NCBI GenBank assembly: GCA_029433345.1
Contig: JAQTHY010000001.1
Coordinates: forward strand, 1,922,001 to 1,986,000
Source of the DNA: Orbaceae bacterium ESL0727
GTDB lineage: Bacteria > Pseudomonadota > Gammaproteobacteria > Enterobacterales > Orbaceae
Length of the DNA stretch: 64,000 nucleotides
Reading direction: 5' to 3'
A program made the translations under genes and the position numbers. Below, piece by piece: positions 37,520 through 46,704 of the stretch. Position 1 is the first letter of the stretch. Each line of letters opens with the position of its first letter. Under the pieces are notes generated by a model. It saw only the letters and a list, made by a program, of their open reading frames with translations. It was not told where the DNA came from and did no database searches.

Positions 37520-40096
37520 TTAGAATAACTCTGAACTATTCCCTTGCGAATCAATGACTTTAGTTCCTACTTCTTGACTGGTATATTTAGTTGGTTCAGT
37601 ACCTTTAATAAAATATTCACTGACCGTTTGTGAACCCGATTGCGGCAGCAAACCGGTTGCTTGATCAATCGTCACGCTAATAATATCTTCAGGCGGCTCA
37701 TCTTTCTCAACCGGTACACCTTTTAGGGCTTCTCGCATATAATCTACCCATACAGGATTTGCAGTCACGGCTCCCCCTTCTGCCCTAACTGTACCGCCAA
37801 GTTCTCGCCGATGGTCATCAAAGCCCATCCAAACTGTTGTGACAATATTGGCACCAAAACCTGAAAACCAGACATCTTTAGAGGAGTTGGTGGTCCCGGT
37901 TTTTCCCCCTACATCAGGGCGTCCTAATGCTTTAACTCGCCATGCCGTCCCTTGCCAGCCACTACCACCAAATACTGTTGATTTTAGCGCATCTTTCATA
38001 ATAAAGGCGACATCACTACTAATAGTATGTGGCGCATATTGACTAGCCGTATCATTAGCACTACTACCACTCACATTCATATTAGGTAAGATCAAATTAT
38101 CATCTGCTTTTAAATTAGCTTGTTCTGGTTCTTCAGTACCTGAATTATTACTCGCATCCTCAATATTTTTATCTAATGCCGATGTGTTAAGTCCCGCTAT
38201 TTTACTATTGCTCATATTCACTTCGGTGATACAGCTATGACAGACGACTTGTGGTTTATGTTGATAAATCACTTCACCACCATTACTGTACTCTATTTTA
38301 TCAATCAAATAAGGTTTGATTAAAAAACCACCATTTGATAAGACTGAGTACGCACGTGCAACTTGCAATGGTGTAAATGAAGCCGCACCTAGCGCTAGCG
38401 ATTCATTATGCGAAAGATTTTCTTTAGGAAAACCAAACCGTTGTAAATAATCCACCACATAATCAATACCTACCGTACGCAGCGCGCGAACCATCATCAC
38501 ATTTTTGGACATACCAAGACCAATTCGCAGTCTTAATGGGCCTGCATAATTGGGTGGCGAATTTTTTGGGCGCCACGCATCGGTACCTGCAAAACGCAAA
38601 ATAGGTGCATCATTCAATAATGTCGCCATCGTCAAACCTTGCTCTATTGTGGCCGTATAAATAAAGGGTTTGATATTCGATCCTAATTGTCGAATCGCCT
38701 GTGTAGCTCGATTAAATTTACTGAGATTAAAATCGTACCCGCCCACAATAGCTTTAATCGAACCATTATCAGAGTCTAATGAAACTAACGCTGCATTAAC
38801 CGATGGAATCTGGGCTAAATTCCAGCTCTCATCAACTTTTTTCACCCAAATTAACTGCCCCGCTTTGAGTGTATCTGACACTTTTTTAGGATATGCCCCC
38901 TGTCTGCTATCACTCAGATAAGGTCTCGCCCATTTCATACCGGCATAAGTGATAACAATATTTTTATCATCTAAATTGCCCCCTTCCGATACAATTGCTT
39001 CGGCTTCTTGATCAGAAGATTTCAGCACTACTGCAGGGCACATTCCGTTATAACACATATAATTATTTAACGTATTGCGAATTTTTTCGAGATCCCAAGG
39101 AGAATCATCATTTTTCCATAGGACTTTTTCTGCACCACGGTAACCATGACGAATATCATAATCTATAATATTTTTCTGTACTGCTGTGGTAGCAGCGATC
39201 TGGTTTTTCTTTGAAATCGTAGTGTAGACTTTATAACCATCGGTATAAGCATTTTCGCCAAATTTATCATACATGAATTGACGCGCCATTTCGGCAACAT
39301 AAGGGGCTGAAAATTCAATTTGTGGGGAGTGATAACTGACATTCAATGGTTTTTTAATTGCTTCGTCATATTGCGTTTGTGTAATATAACTTTGTTCTAA
39401 CATGCGGTGTAATACCCAATCACGTCTGATTAACGCACGATTAGGGTGAGCAATCGGATTATAAGCGGATGGTGCATTAGGTAAACCTGCCAATAATGCA
39501 ACTTCATCAATAGTTAATTGATCAGTCGTTTTGCCAAAAAAAGTATAGGATGCCGAGGCGATACCATACGCACGCGATCCAAAATTGATCATATTCAAGT
39601 AGAGCGCCATAATCTCTTCTTTGGATAACTCTTTCTCCATTCGGATCGCTAAAATCATCTCTTTAACTTTACGTGAGATACTTTTTTCGGGGGTAAGGAA
39701 AAAGTTTTTGGCAACTTGTTGGGTAATTGTGCTACCGCCTTGCGAGAAGCCTTTGTGAAGCAAGCCAATATACATTGCTCGGGCAATACCGATTGGATCG
39801 ATACCATAATGGTCATAAAAACGGGAATCTTCGGTAGCAATCACCGCATTAATAATAATAGGTGGAATTTCTTCATATTTTAGCGGTGTTCGCCTACGTT
39901 CACCAAAAATAGCAATGAGATCACCATCGGCACTTAATATTTGTAGGGGCGTTTGGAATCTGACTTCTTTTAGTGTTGTCACATCAGGAAGATCTTGTGA
40001 ATAATAGAGATAACCTGCAATTCCAGCCGCTAAACCACAAAAAATACAGCCAATAAAAAATTTCAAAAAAAATTTTATTACATTCAAAAGTATCAC
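37520..40096 (-). CDS. mrcA: Penicillin-binding protein 1A
   Basis: Bifunctional peptidoglycan synthase anchored by an N-terminal membrane segment (FFLKFFIGCIFCGLAAGIAG). The glycosyltransferase 51 domain shows EDSRFYDHYGID, GGSTITQQVAKNFFL and the MALYLNMINFG block. An OB-like insert is followed by the transpeptidase domain with SNIKPF (SxxK), SKN (SxN) and GKTGTTNSSKD (KTG). The 858 residues match E. coli PBP1a (850). A 455-bp gap follows upstream. Confidence 0.96.
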   Translation of the reverse strand: MILLNVIKFFLKFFIGCIFCGLAAGIAGYLYYSQDLPDVTTLKEVRFQTPLQILSADGDLIAIFGERRRTPLKYEEIPPIIINAVIATEDSRFYDHYGIDPIGIARAMYIGLLHKGFSQGGSTITQQVAKNFFLTPEKSISRKVKEMILAIRMEKELSKEEIMALYLNMINFGSRAYGIASASYTFFGKTTDQLTIDEVALLAGLPNAPSAYNPIAHPNRALIRRDWVLHRMLEQSYITQTQYDEAIKKPLNVSYHSPQIEFSAPYVAEMARQFMYDKFGENAYTDGYKVYTTISKKNQIAATTAVQKNIIDYDIRHGYRGAEKVLWKNDDSPWDLEKIRNTLNNYMCYNGMCPAVVLKSSDQEAEAIVSEGGNLDDKNIVITYAGMKWARPYLSDSRQGAYPKKVSDTLKAGQLIWVKKVDESWNLAQIPSVNAALVSLDSDNGSIKAIVGGYDFNLSKFNRATQAIRQLGSNIKPFIYTATIEQGLTMATLLNDAPILRFAGTDAWRPKNSPPNYAGPLRLRIGLGMSKNVMMVRALRTVGIDYVVDYLQRFGFPKENLSHNESLALGAASFTPLQVARAYSVLSNGGFLIKPYLIDKIEYSNGGEVIYQHKPQVVCHSCITEVNMSNSKIAGLNTSALDKNIEDASNNSGTEEPEQANLKADDNLILPNMNVSGSSANDTASQYAPHTISSDVAFIMKDALKSTVFGGSGWQGTAWRVKALGRPDVGGKTGTTNSSKDVWFSGFGANIVTTVWMGFDDHRRELGGTVRAEGGAVTANPVWVDYMREALKGVPVEKDEPPEDIISVTIDQATGLLPQSGSQTVSEYFIKGTEPTKYTSQEVGTKVIDSQGNSSELF

Positions 40097-40551
40097 AAAT
40101 AATTCCTACTTAATCTGTTTCCTTAAAAAAGATTTCCCGTATTTTGCGTGGTATAAGTCGCACCTATTACCATTCGCGATAGTTATTTTATGCCGTCGAC
40201 AATCACTGACGAAGAGTAGAAAAAAGCAAATATTTTATAGGATTTCGTCTACTCACTTTCTATTCTTATCATTCATAAGCAAAGGTTATCCGTAGATAAC
40301 TACTCCTCTTGTAGGTGAATGAGTATATAACAGTTATCCTTAAAGACCAATGTAAATGATAAGATCTTGCTATGCAAATAAGGAAATTCACGCTATAAAA
40401 AATGAAATTATATGAGACTAATCAATTAATTTTGTGAAATATCTTCCAAGATATAAGCTTATTTTAAGCAAAAACTAACTGATATGTCAGAATAGATTAT
40501 GCTTTTCACACATTATTTTCATCAATTTACAAAATCGGTTCACAATACATT
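40097..40551. other. Intergenic region between mrcA and ygfX
   Basis: A 455-bp AT-rich gap between divergent genes. Apart from one copy of the short motif GAATGAGTATATAACAG (40318-40332) I see no gene, RNA or clear hairpin. In particular no sdhE reading frame precedes ygfX. Confidence 0.5.
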
Positions 40552-40956
40552 ATGTGGCAGACAAGATTAATGACTTCATACCGACAACTTATTTTAACGT
40601 GCTGCTTCTATTTTTTATTGATGATTATCACATTATGGCAATTTTCTAATAGTGAGTTAGATTGGCCCATCGTTATATTGATTTTATTATTAGTACTAGA
40701 GTGGTGGCGTAGCTTACGTTATGTTTTGGCGATTAAAGGAGAATTTGTTTTATTCCATGTGATTGATCAAATTTACTGGCATCATCAACGATGGTATCTC
40801 ATCCGTAAACCGCTCTTATTGCGCTATTTTATTATCATCAATCTTAAATCACGCAAGAATGGTAAAAAACGCACACTATTTTTGATGTTTGATAGCTTAC
40901 ATGCTGACGATTGGCGAACACTAAACTATTATTGTCATAATACCGTATTTACCTAA
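40552..40956 (+). CDS. ygfX: YgfX/CptA-family membrane protein
   Basis: A 134-residue protein with two N-terminal membrane segments (about 13-30 and 37-55) and a soluble C-terminal half. It matches the YgfX pattern: MWQTRLMTS start, EWWRSLRYV between the halves, GEFVLFHVIDQIYWHHQRWYL and a DSLHADDWRTL ending. In E. coli ygfX follows sdhE and its product has been described both as a toxin affecting cytoskeletal proteins (CptA) and as a partner of SdhE. Here it stands alone. Confidence 0.75.
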   Translation: MWQTRLMTSYRQLILTCCFYFLLMIITLWQFSNSELDWPIVILILLLVLEWWRSLRYVLAIKGEFVLFHVIDQIYWHHQRWYLIRKPLLLRYFIIINLKSRKNGKKRTLFLMFDSLHADDWRTLNYYCHNTVFT

Positions 40957-41034
40957 TACACTACTTATCCAAGACAGCATTTATCTAATACGATAATGGC
41001 GAAACACAAAACATTCAAAAGTTTTGCATCTATC

Positions 41035-41268
41035 CTAATGGGATTTTTTTATCCAATATTGATAAGGTAAAGACTCAATTTGTGATTGCAGCAGCTCATG
41101 TTCCATGTGGCGGCAAAATCCTGGTATGTCGCGCGTTGTCGCTGGATCATCTGCCACAACATAAAGGGTTTGGCCGATAGTCAGTTCTCTGATAGATTTG
41201 CGAACTAACATAATCGGTTCTGGACAACGTAAACCTAATGTATCAAGTTGTTTATCAATTTTTATCAT
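41035..41268 (-). CDS. tusA: Sulfur carrier protein TusA
   Basis: Takes persulfide sulfur from IscS and passes it into the Tus relay for 2-thiouridine in tRNA, and to other sulfur acceptors. The 77-residue sequence has [16 protein letters not shown] with the reactive cysteine C15, [15 protein letters not shown] and a hydrophilic C-terminus. It is monocistronic, and its leader carries GTAATGAGTATATAC just ahead of the ATG. Confidence 0.93.
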   Translation of the reverse strand: MIKIDKQLDTLGLRCPEPIMLVRKSIRELTIGQTLYVVADDPATTRDIPGFCRHMEHELLQSQIESLPYQYWIKKSH

Positions 41269-41327
41269 TGTATATACTCATTACCTATAAAAGCGCACGA
41301 AAAAATCAATGAATCATAACCAAAGTC

Positions 41328-42191
41328 TTATAAAAACAGCTTGGTTAAGTAGTGTGGAACAGCATCATCAGCATTAGAACCAATCACTTCGAGATTAGGG
41401 AGTTTTGCATGCAGATCCGGGCTTGCGTTTTGCATAATACAGCCTTTTCCTGCCATTGTTAACATTTCAAAGTCATTCATACCATCGCCAAACGCGATAC
41501 TTTCTTGCAAGCTCAGTCCTAATTTTTCAACAACATGTTTCAACGCACTTCCTTTAGAAACATTTTCGGCCATGACTTCCAGGCAGTTCAGAGTAGAAAA
41601 CGCGACGCTAATATTGTTACCATAAATTGCTTCCAATCTGTTTTTTAAGGTTACCAGATGCTCATGTAACTTATCATCAGATACCGTAAAATAGATTTTA
41701 GCAATATCGTCAGTGTTAAAATCAAGCGGATTGAAAAGATGGTAGGTAAAATCGGTATCTTTAAAAAAGCTCAATGAATAGTTATCTTCTCTGTTAATTA
41801 ACCATTCATCAGCACGATAAACATGTGTGTAAATCAAAGGATCATTCATGCACATTTGCGCAATTTCGGTCGCTAATTGAGGTCTGAGGCTTTCACTAAA
41901 AATTAAATTACCGTGACTATCGTGTACCCGAGCACCATTTGCAGTAATCATAAACGCTTCAATTTCCATATTTTCACGCATTTGCGCGACATCGACATGG
42001 TGACGTCCTGTTGCAAATACAAAGTGGATATTGCGTTCACGTAGTGATTGTAACGTTTTTTTTGTAAAAGCGGATAATTGATGCTCAGGAGTCAGCAATG
42101 TACCATCTAAATCTGATGCGACAACTTGGAATTGGCTATTTGTGAATTTAGCATTTGCTAGCTTATTATTTACTACAGTATCTACCAACAT
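41328..42191 (-). CDS. yigL: HAD-superfamily phosphatase YigL
   Basis: Cof-type HAD hydrolase; E. coli YigL dephosphorylates pyridoxal phosphate and sugar phosphates. It has the nucleophile motif VVASDLDGTLL, FVFATGRHHVDV, MITANGARVHD and the C-terminal FGDGMNDFEML plus NADDAVPHYL, which match YigL specifically. At 287 residues it carries about 20 extra N-terminal residues, so translation might instead begin further inside; no better-placed ATG is evident. Confidence 0.9.
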   Translation of the reverse strand: MLVDTVVNNKLANAKFTNSQFQVVASDLDGTLLTPEHQLSAFTKKTLQSLRERNIHFVFATGRHHVDVAQMRENMEIEAFMITANGARVHDSHGNLIFSESLRPQLATEIAQMCMNDPLIYTHVYRADEWLINREDNYSLSFFKDTDFTYHLFNPLDFNTDDIAKIYFTVSDDKLHEHLVTLKNRLEAIYGNNISVAFSTLNCLEVMAENVSKGSALKHVVEKLGLSLQESIAFGDGMNDFEMLTMAGKGCIMQNASPDLHAKLPNLEVIGSNADDAVPHYLTKLFL

Positions 42192-42292
42192 ACCATTCTC
42201 TATTTTATCAAGACGAATTGCACTATTGTTTTGAATGCATATATCATACCGTGCACAAACAATTTACTCAACTAATTACTCAACGACCAAAT

Positions 42293-43630
42293 TTATTCAA
42301 CTAATTGTGGTGTAATAAAAATGACTAATTCGCGTTTTTGCTGTTTTTCCCCACGATACTTAAATAAATTACCGATAATAGGCAGCTGACTAACACCAGG
42401 TACATTGCTATTATTTTTACTGTTTAACTGCTGAAAAATCCCACCTAGCACTATCGTTTCCCCTGTTTTGACATAGACTTGAGTACGAATTTCTTGCGTA
42501 TCAATTGCCAAGGCTTCCCCTCCGTCACTACGCTTTATCGATCGCCCAGCCGTATTTTGTGTAATATAGAGATCTAATACCATCTGGTTATTCGTCAGTA
42601 TCTGAGGAGTAACTTCTAGCCCTAATACGGCTTGTTTGAATTCAATTGACGTTCTACCGTTATTACCACTTGATACTTCATAAGGGATTTCGGTTCCTTG
42701 CTTAATAGAAGCCATATTTTGATTGGATGTTAATAAATTAGGACTGGCAATAATTTCTAATTGATTTTCTGCTTCTAACGCAGAAAGTTCGAGATTTAAT
42801 AAATTACCTGACCGTTTAGCCAAATTAAAACCGAGTGATGAAGTTGGATTAGGTGTACTTAATCCAACATTAAATTTATCCACAAATTGCGACGATTTCC
42901 CGGTATAGCCCCATTTAATACCTAACTCAGATAAACTTTCATTATTCATAGTAACAATATGTGCTGAAATTTTAACTTGAGGTAAAGGTTTATCTAGTTC
43001 ATTGACTAAAGTTTGAATCGCCTGAAACTGTTTTTTAAAATCTGTAATGACTAATGTATGAGTTCGTTGATCAATAATCGCTTTTCCCCGCTCTGAAAGT
43101 AAACCTTGTTGCTGAATAGCCGTTAATAATGCCGCTAAATCGGTATGATTGACTTTCAAAGATAAATAATCTAGCGCTTGATTATTCTCCTGTTTTTTCT
43201 CTTCCAATAGTTGTTGTTGATATAACTGCTCAGGATCTACCGCTTTGTTTATCGATAAAATATTATCATCAAATTCAGCTTCTAATTTGGCTGATTTCAA
43301 AATAATCATCAGGGCTTTATTCCAATCTACATTATGTAACTTGATAGTTTGTTTACTATTTATGTCATCACCCATAACTAAATTCATCTGCCGACTATCC
43401 GCTAATGCTTGCAGAATTACTGCGATATCGGTTTGATAGAAATTTAATGAAATCAAATTATCCATAGTTTCATTTTTAGATTGATGATTAGGCTTACGAG
43501 CAGATTCATCGTGTGCACGCCCATCATTGCGAGGTAAGGCTGTACAAGCCACTATCGAAAGATAGATTATGCATACGTAAATAAATAGTATTGCTATCTT
43601 ACCTTTTTGATACAATCCTTTACTATTCAA
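42293..43630 (-). CDS. hofQ: DNA-uptake secretin HofQ
   Basis: Outer-membrane secretin of the type IV pilus-like DNA-uptake machinery (homologue of ComE/PilQ). The 445-residue protein has a lipoprotein-like signal (LSIVAC), an STN/secretin N-domain (ISLNFYQTDIAVILQALAD), an N1 domain and the secretin core with GTEIPYEVSS, VLGLEVTPQI and ETIVLGGIFQQ. It is last in hofNOPQ and overlaps hofP by 8 bp. Intact, but its operon has lost hofM. Confidence 0.92.
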   Translation of the reverse strand: MNSKGLYQKGKIAILFIYVCIIYLSIVACTALPRNDGRAHDESARKPNHQSKNETMDNLISLNFYQTDIAVILQALADSRQMNLVMGDDINSKQTIKLHNVDWNKALMIILKSAKLEAEFDDNILSINKAVDPEQLYQQQLLEEKKQENNQALDYLSLKVNHTDLAALLTAIQQQGLLSERGKAIIDQRTHTLVITDFKKQFQAIQTLVNELDKPLPQVKISAHIVTMNNESLSELGIKWGYTGKSSQFVDKFNVGLSTPNPTSSLGFNLAKRSGNLLNLELSALEAENQLEIIASPNLLTSNQNMASIKQGTEIPYEVSSGNNGRTSIEFKQAVLGLEVTPQILTNNQMVLDLYITQNTAGRSIKRSDGGEALAIDTQEIRTQVYVKTGETIVLGGIFQQLNSKNNSNVPGVSQLPIIGNLFKYRGEKQQKRELVIFITPQLVE

Positions 43631-44183
43631 TCGAATTCACTCCTTTTCTTAGATTTAGAGCTGGGTTTGATTGTGAATCTTGTTGTGGATTGAGCCACAT
43701 TACCCATGATAATGATTGTGAACAATAATCAGGTAAATCAACCTGCCATATCACATGATTAGCCGCTACCGTGATCACTTTCCAAGGTAGCAGTTCTAAC
43801 GGTAATCCTGCTTGAGTCAATGTGATCTGAGATAATTTTTCATGAGATAGCTGTTTTTGTAATAATTGTTCTTCGAATACCTTTTGTTGGTTGATTATGT
43901 TGGGAGATAATAGTGAATCTATAGCAACATCCACGGTTAACCATCGATTTTGTGACCATAACCAAATTTTTTGGTATCTTTCTTGAGGAATCTGCACTAT
44001 CCCTTTAAGTTGCCAAGCCTGTAATTGTGTTAATAATGCCTGTGCTTGTTCATGACAGGGCATCTTATATAAACGCATAAATGGATCTCTTTCTATTTTA
44101 CGAGAATCCGCTTTGACGACACACACTAAACACGTTACTAGAAGAGTAATAATAAGACTGAAACGCTGATAAAATATAGGCAT
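43623..44183 (-). CDS. hofP: HofP-like pilus/competence accessory protein
   Basis: A 186-residue protein with an N-terminal signal peptide (FSLIITLLVTCLVCVVKA), then RDPFMRLYKMPC. It shows the pattern of HofP/PilP-type periplasmic linkers (LKGIVQIPQERYQKIWLW), presumed to connect the inner-membrane assembly to secretin HofQ. Identification rests mainly on its place between hofO and hofQ; sequence in this family is weakly conserved. Confidence 0.75.
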   Translation of the reverse strand: MPIFYQRFSLIITLLVTCLVCVVKADSRKIERDPFMRLYKMPCHEQAQALLTQLQAWQLKGIVQIPQERYQKIWLWSQNRWLTVDVAIDSLLSPNIINQQKVFEEQLLQKQLSHEKLSQITLTQAGLPLELLPWKVITVAANHVIWQVDLPDYCSQSLSWVMWLNPQQDSQSNPALNLRKGVNSIE

Positions 44184-44207
44184 TATTGTTTTTACATCCT
44201 TATACGA

Positions 44208-44741
44208 TCAATGATCGATCATCCGTTTTGCAAGTACCAATGTAAAAATAAATTTTAACGTCTGTTCGTCTTGTTTCTGTATAGTGAGATCCTGAAAATT
44301 AAAATAATATTTTTCGACAAAAAAAGTATTCAGCAGAGCCATAAAATTGACATATTCCCCTTGTAATTCCATCGTCCAATATATCGATTCATCTGTCGCA
44401 CTATAGTTAAATAACTGCAACGCCAATTTATGACGGGCGATTAAATTAGCAAATTCATGTTCAGAAATAACTGTTAAAACCGAATGTCTATTATGGTCAT
44501 AACGCGCTAACTGCTTTTGTATTCTGTCAATCTCTATGCCATTATTTTGATATTGTTGCTGATACTGTTTTACGTCATTTCTCATCTCAACTACCCAATA
44601 AAAATAACTGAATAACAATAAAAATAGACTGATAATTGCTATCAGTAGATGTTGTTGCCAATATGGACGTTCAAAAAATTCGCTATTCATCATCACTATT
44701 TCTTTAATCAACACATTTTTGTTATTGATTTTGTTGATCAA
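44208..44741 (-). CDS. hofO: HofO-like inner-membrane protein (PilO analogue)
   Basis: A 177-residue bitopic protein with one N-terminal membrane helix (LLIAIISLFLLLFSYFYWVV), a coiled-coil region (VKQYQQQYQNNGIEIDRIQK) and a small ferredoxin-like periplasmic domain. It overlaps hofN by about 34 bp. Role inferred from operon order and topology: part of the PilM-N-O alignment complex. Confidence 0.75.
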   Translation of the reverse strand: MINKINNKNVLIKEIVMMNSEFFERPYWQQHLLIAIISLFLLLFSYFYWVVEMRNDVKQYQQQYQNNGIEIDRIQKQLARYDHNRHSVLTVISEHEFANLIARHKLALQLFNYSATDESIYWTMELQGEYVNFMALLNTFFVEKYYFNFQDLTIQKQDEQTLKFIFTLVLAKRMIDH

Positions 44742-45204
44742 ATTCTATAAACATTTCAAATTGTAAACCATCGTGATCCATTTTGACTGATTGAATTTGA
44801 CTTTTGATAATCATTGCCTGTTGCAATAACACTTTTGCAAAACCAGTAATTTCTGGATAGATGGGACTATATCCTTTTAACGTCAGTTTTTGTGGTTCAT
44901 AATGCAATATAGTTAACCAAATCGATGGCGGTATGTTATCTGATAATATAGTGAGTAATTGCCGTAACTGCATTTGCTCCATAGTTTGATACGGTAATTG
45001 CTGAGCTAACTGATCCGCTAAAGTATGTTGTAGAGTTTGCTGTTCAGTGAGCAATTCAGTATAGTATCTGCGAGCATTGTTAGCCTGTAGCCACAAATAA
45101 CTTAATAGTGATAACGTTGCGACTAAATAAACCGTCAACATAATTAATAATTGAAATTTTTGTCGCTGCTTCTTTAATCTTCGCCAAGGTAAAAAATTAA
45201 TCAC
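44722..45204 (-). CDS. hofN: HofN-like inner-membrane protein (PilN analogue)
   Basis: A 160-residue protein starting INFLPWRRLK, the N-terminal motif by which PilN-type proteins bind PilM, then a membrane helix (LLIMLTVYLVATLSLLSYL) and a PilN-like fold with LTLKGYSP. It starts with GTG (45204-45202), which overlaps the stop of the hofM remnant. It is now the first intact gene of the operon, next to the prophage end. Confidence 0.8.
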   Translation of the reverse strand: MINFLPWRRLKKQRQKFQLLIMLTVYLVATLSLLSYLWLQANNARRYYTELLTEQQTLQHTLADQLAQQLPYQTMEQMQLRQLLTILSDNIPPSIWLTILHYEPQKLTLKGYSPIYPEITGFAKVLLQQAMIIKSQIQSVKMDHDGLQFEMFIEFDQQNQ

Positions 45205-45247
45205 CTGCTTATCCGCCGCCGTAAAGCCAATAAATTGTATAGCGAGC
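45201..45247 (-). pseudogene. hofM: 3' remnant of hofM cut by the prophage
   Basis: The frame ending at the TGA that overlaps the hofN GTG reads LYNLLALRRRISR, a plausible tail for a PilM/HofM ATPase. Upstream of it the frame changes to AT-rich sequence unlike PilM and then to phage genes. hofM normally precedes hofN directly, so I infer that the prophage inserted within its last codons. The rest should lie beyond the far prophage end. Confidence 0.55.
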
Positions 45248-45421
45248 TGTTTTTCCCTAAATAACTTAATCCAATGAAAGAGAACATGATAATTAATACT
45301 AGAATGATGAGATAAATGGGATATATCAAAATAAAAGGGGAAATATTGAAATTGGTTTTTGAAAAAGCGTTACAGAATATGAAATAGAAATTGTTTAAAA
45401 AATTTGTATGAAATTTACTTG

Positions 45422-45787
45422 TTACTCTTCTGAAAAATCAAATAATCCTGGTTGTTTTTGTTTTAACATTCGCTTATGCACACGATCAATGACTTTCCTA
45501 ATACCACGCTCGGTCATGTTGTATTTACGGCTTAACTCGGCATAATTCGTGCCTTTAAATTCATCGTAGATTTGCAAATCACGTTGGTTTAATTTGAATA
45601 TGTAGTCGCGTGGAAATGTGAAATTTTGGCCGCCAAATAGTTCTGAAATAGTGGTAGCGACATTATCGCCAAGTTGTGATGCAACGTCAGCAGATAAGCC
45701 GAAATCAATTGCATCATTTTCTACTGATGATGCAATATGAGTTAATAACTCATGACGTTTTATTGACATTACCGATTTAGTCATCAT
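45422..45787 (-). CDS. mor: Mor-family middle-gene transcription activator
   Basis: Mu Mor/C-type activator (PF08765) of middle or late promoters. The 121-residue protein has an N-terminal dimerisation region (DVASQLGDNVATTISELFGG) and the C-terminal helix-turn-helix YAELSRKYNMTERGIRKVIDR split over two helices. Its start overlaps the stop of the preceding gene. It is the last early gene before the prophage end. Confidence 0.9.
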   Translation of the reverse strand: MMTKSVMSIKRHELLTHIASSVENDAIDFGLSADVASQLGDNVATTISELFGGQNFTFPRDYIFKLNQRDLQIYDEFKGTNYAELSRKYNMTERGIRKVIDRVHKRMLKQKQPGLFDFSEE

Positions 45788-46293
45788 TTACCTGCCATTT
45801 TTTGTTTATACCATGCTAGTGCGCCTGGGATTTTTTCGTCTAACTTAATAAAATCAGCCTTCATTTTAAACATTTGTTCAAAATACTCTTCATTGCTACT
45901 ACGCTGTGATTTGTCATCTTCCTTGTGTTCTGTATACGCAAATAGATGTTTGGTTGATTCATATACTGATTTTAAGTAATTATGATTTTTAAAGGGTTTA
46001 CATTCACCGATAGTTCGTTTAGCACGGATATTATCGACTGTTTCATTTAACGCATGAGCCAAATGCCTGCTTGGTTGATATAGATCTAGCACTTCGGTAA
46101 CTAATTTAACTGCTCTAGAGTTGCTTAAATTTGATTTTGATGTCCGAAATAAACCGATATATGCAACCATTGGACGGGCACAACCATAACCCAATTGAGT
46201 AATTTTAGTAAGTAGTTCCCGGCCTGCATCATCTTCTATTAATACTTCTAAATTGATCTCATTATGACAAATTGGGCAACGTGATAATTTCAT
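45784..46293 (-). CDS. Conserved phage protein with N-terminal zinc ribbon
   Basis: A 169-residue protein starting SRCPICHNEINLEVL, so probably a two-cysteine zinc knuckle, followed by GRELLTKITQLGYGCARPMVAYIGLF with a third cysteine. The pattern recurs in hypothetical proteins of Mu-like phages next to gp16 and Mor. The helical C-terminus may interact with another protein. Function unknown. Confidence 0.7.
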   Translation of the reverse strand: MKLSRCPICHNEINLEVLIEDDAGRELLTKITQLGYGCARPMVAYIGLFRTSKSNLSNSRAVKLVTEVLDLYQPSRHLAHALNETVDNIRAKRTIGECKPFKNHNYLKSVYESTKHLFAYTEHKEDDKSQRSSNEEYFEQMFKMKADFIKLDEKIPGALAWYKQKMAGK

Positions 46294-46302
46294 TATGATT
46301 CC

Positions 46303-46704
46303 TTATATCCGGGCAAGCCATTTTTTCAAACTTTCAATTACTTTCATTGTTTGAGTTGGGTTGAGCCAATCCATTAACTCAACTCCAGTAATTCGTTTAA
46401 CATAAGTATTGATAGCTTTTTCAGAGCGATTTTTAACTATCCCAGCATCCGCTAACTCAAGCCATAAAGAACGAATTTTTTTATGCATAGGTTCGGTTGC
46501 TGTGATTTTGCCCGCTTTTTTAGATGATATAACTGTAAAACCTTTAGCCTTAAGGCTTACAATCACTTTTTCCAGTTCCCAAACTGTCATATCTTTTGTA
46601 CTAGATTTTTTAGTTGCCGTTAATAATAGATGACGATAAGTTTCATCATCTAAATTAAGTTGTTTTTTAGCAATATGAATCAATTTGATATATTTAGATT
46701 TCAT
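46303..46704 (-). CDS. Mu gp16-like protein (DUF1018)
   Basis: A 133-residue protein with the gp16 pattern: KYIKLIHIAKKQLNLDDETY, RHLLLTATKKSSTKDMTVWEL and a C-terminal LWLELADAGIVKNRSEKAINTYV block. It is found in the early or middle region of most Mu-like phages; function unknown. It lies in line with its neighbours (0-10 bp gaps). Confidence 0.88.
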   Translation of the reverse strand: MKSKYIKLIHIAKKQLNLDDETYRHLLLTATKKSSTKDMTVWELEKVIVSLKAKGFTVISSKKAGKITATEPMHKKIRSLWLELADAGIVKNRSEKAINTYVKRITGVELMDWLNPTQTMKVIESLKKWLARI

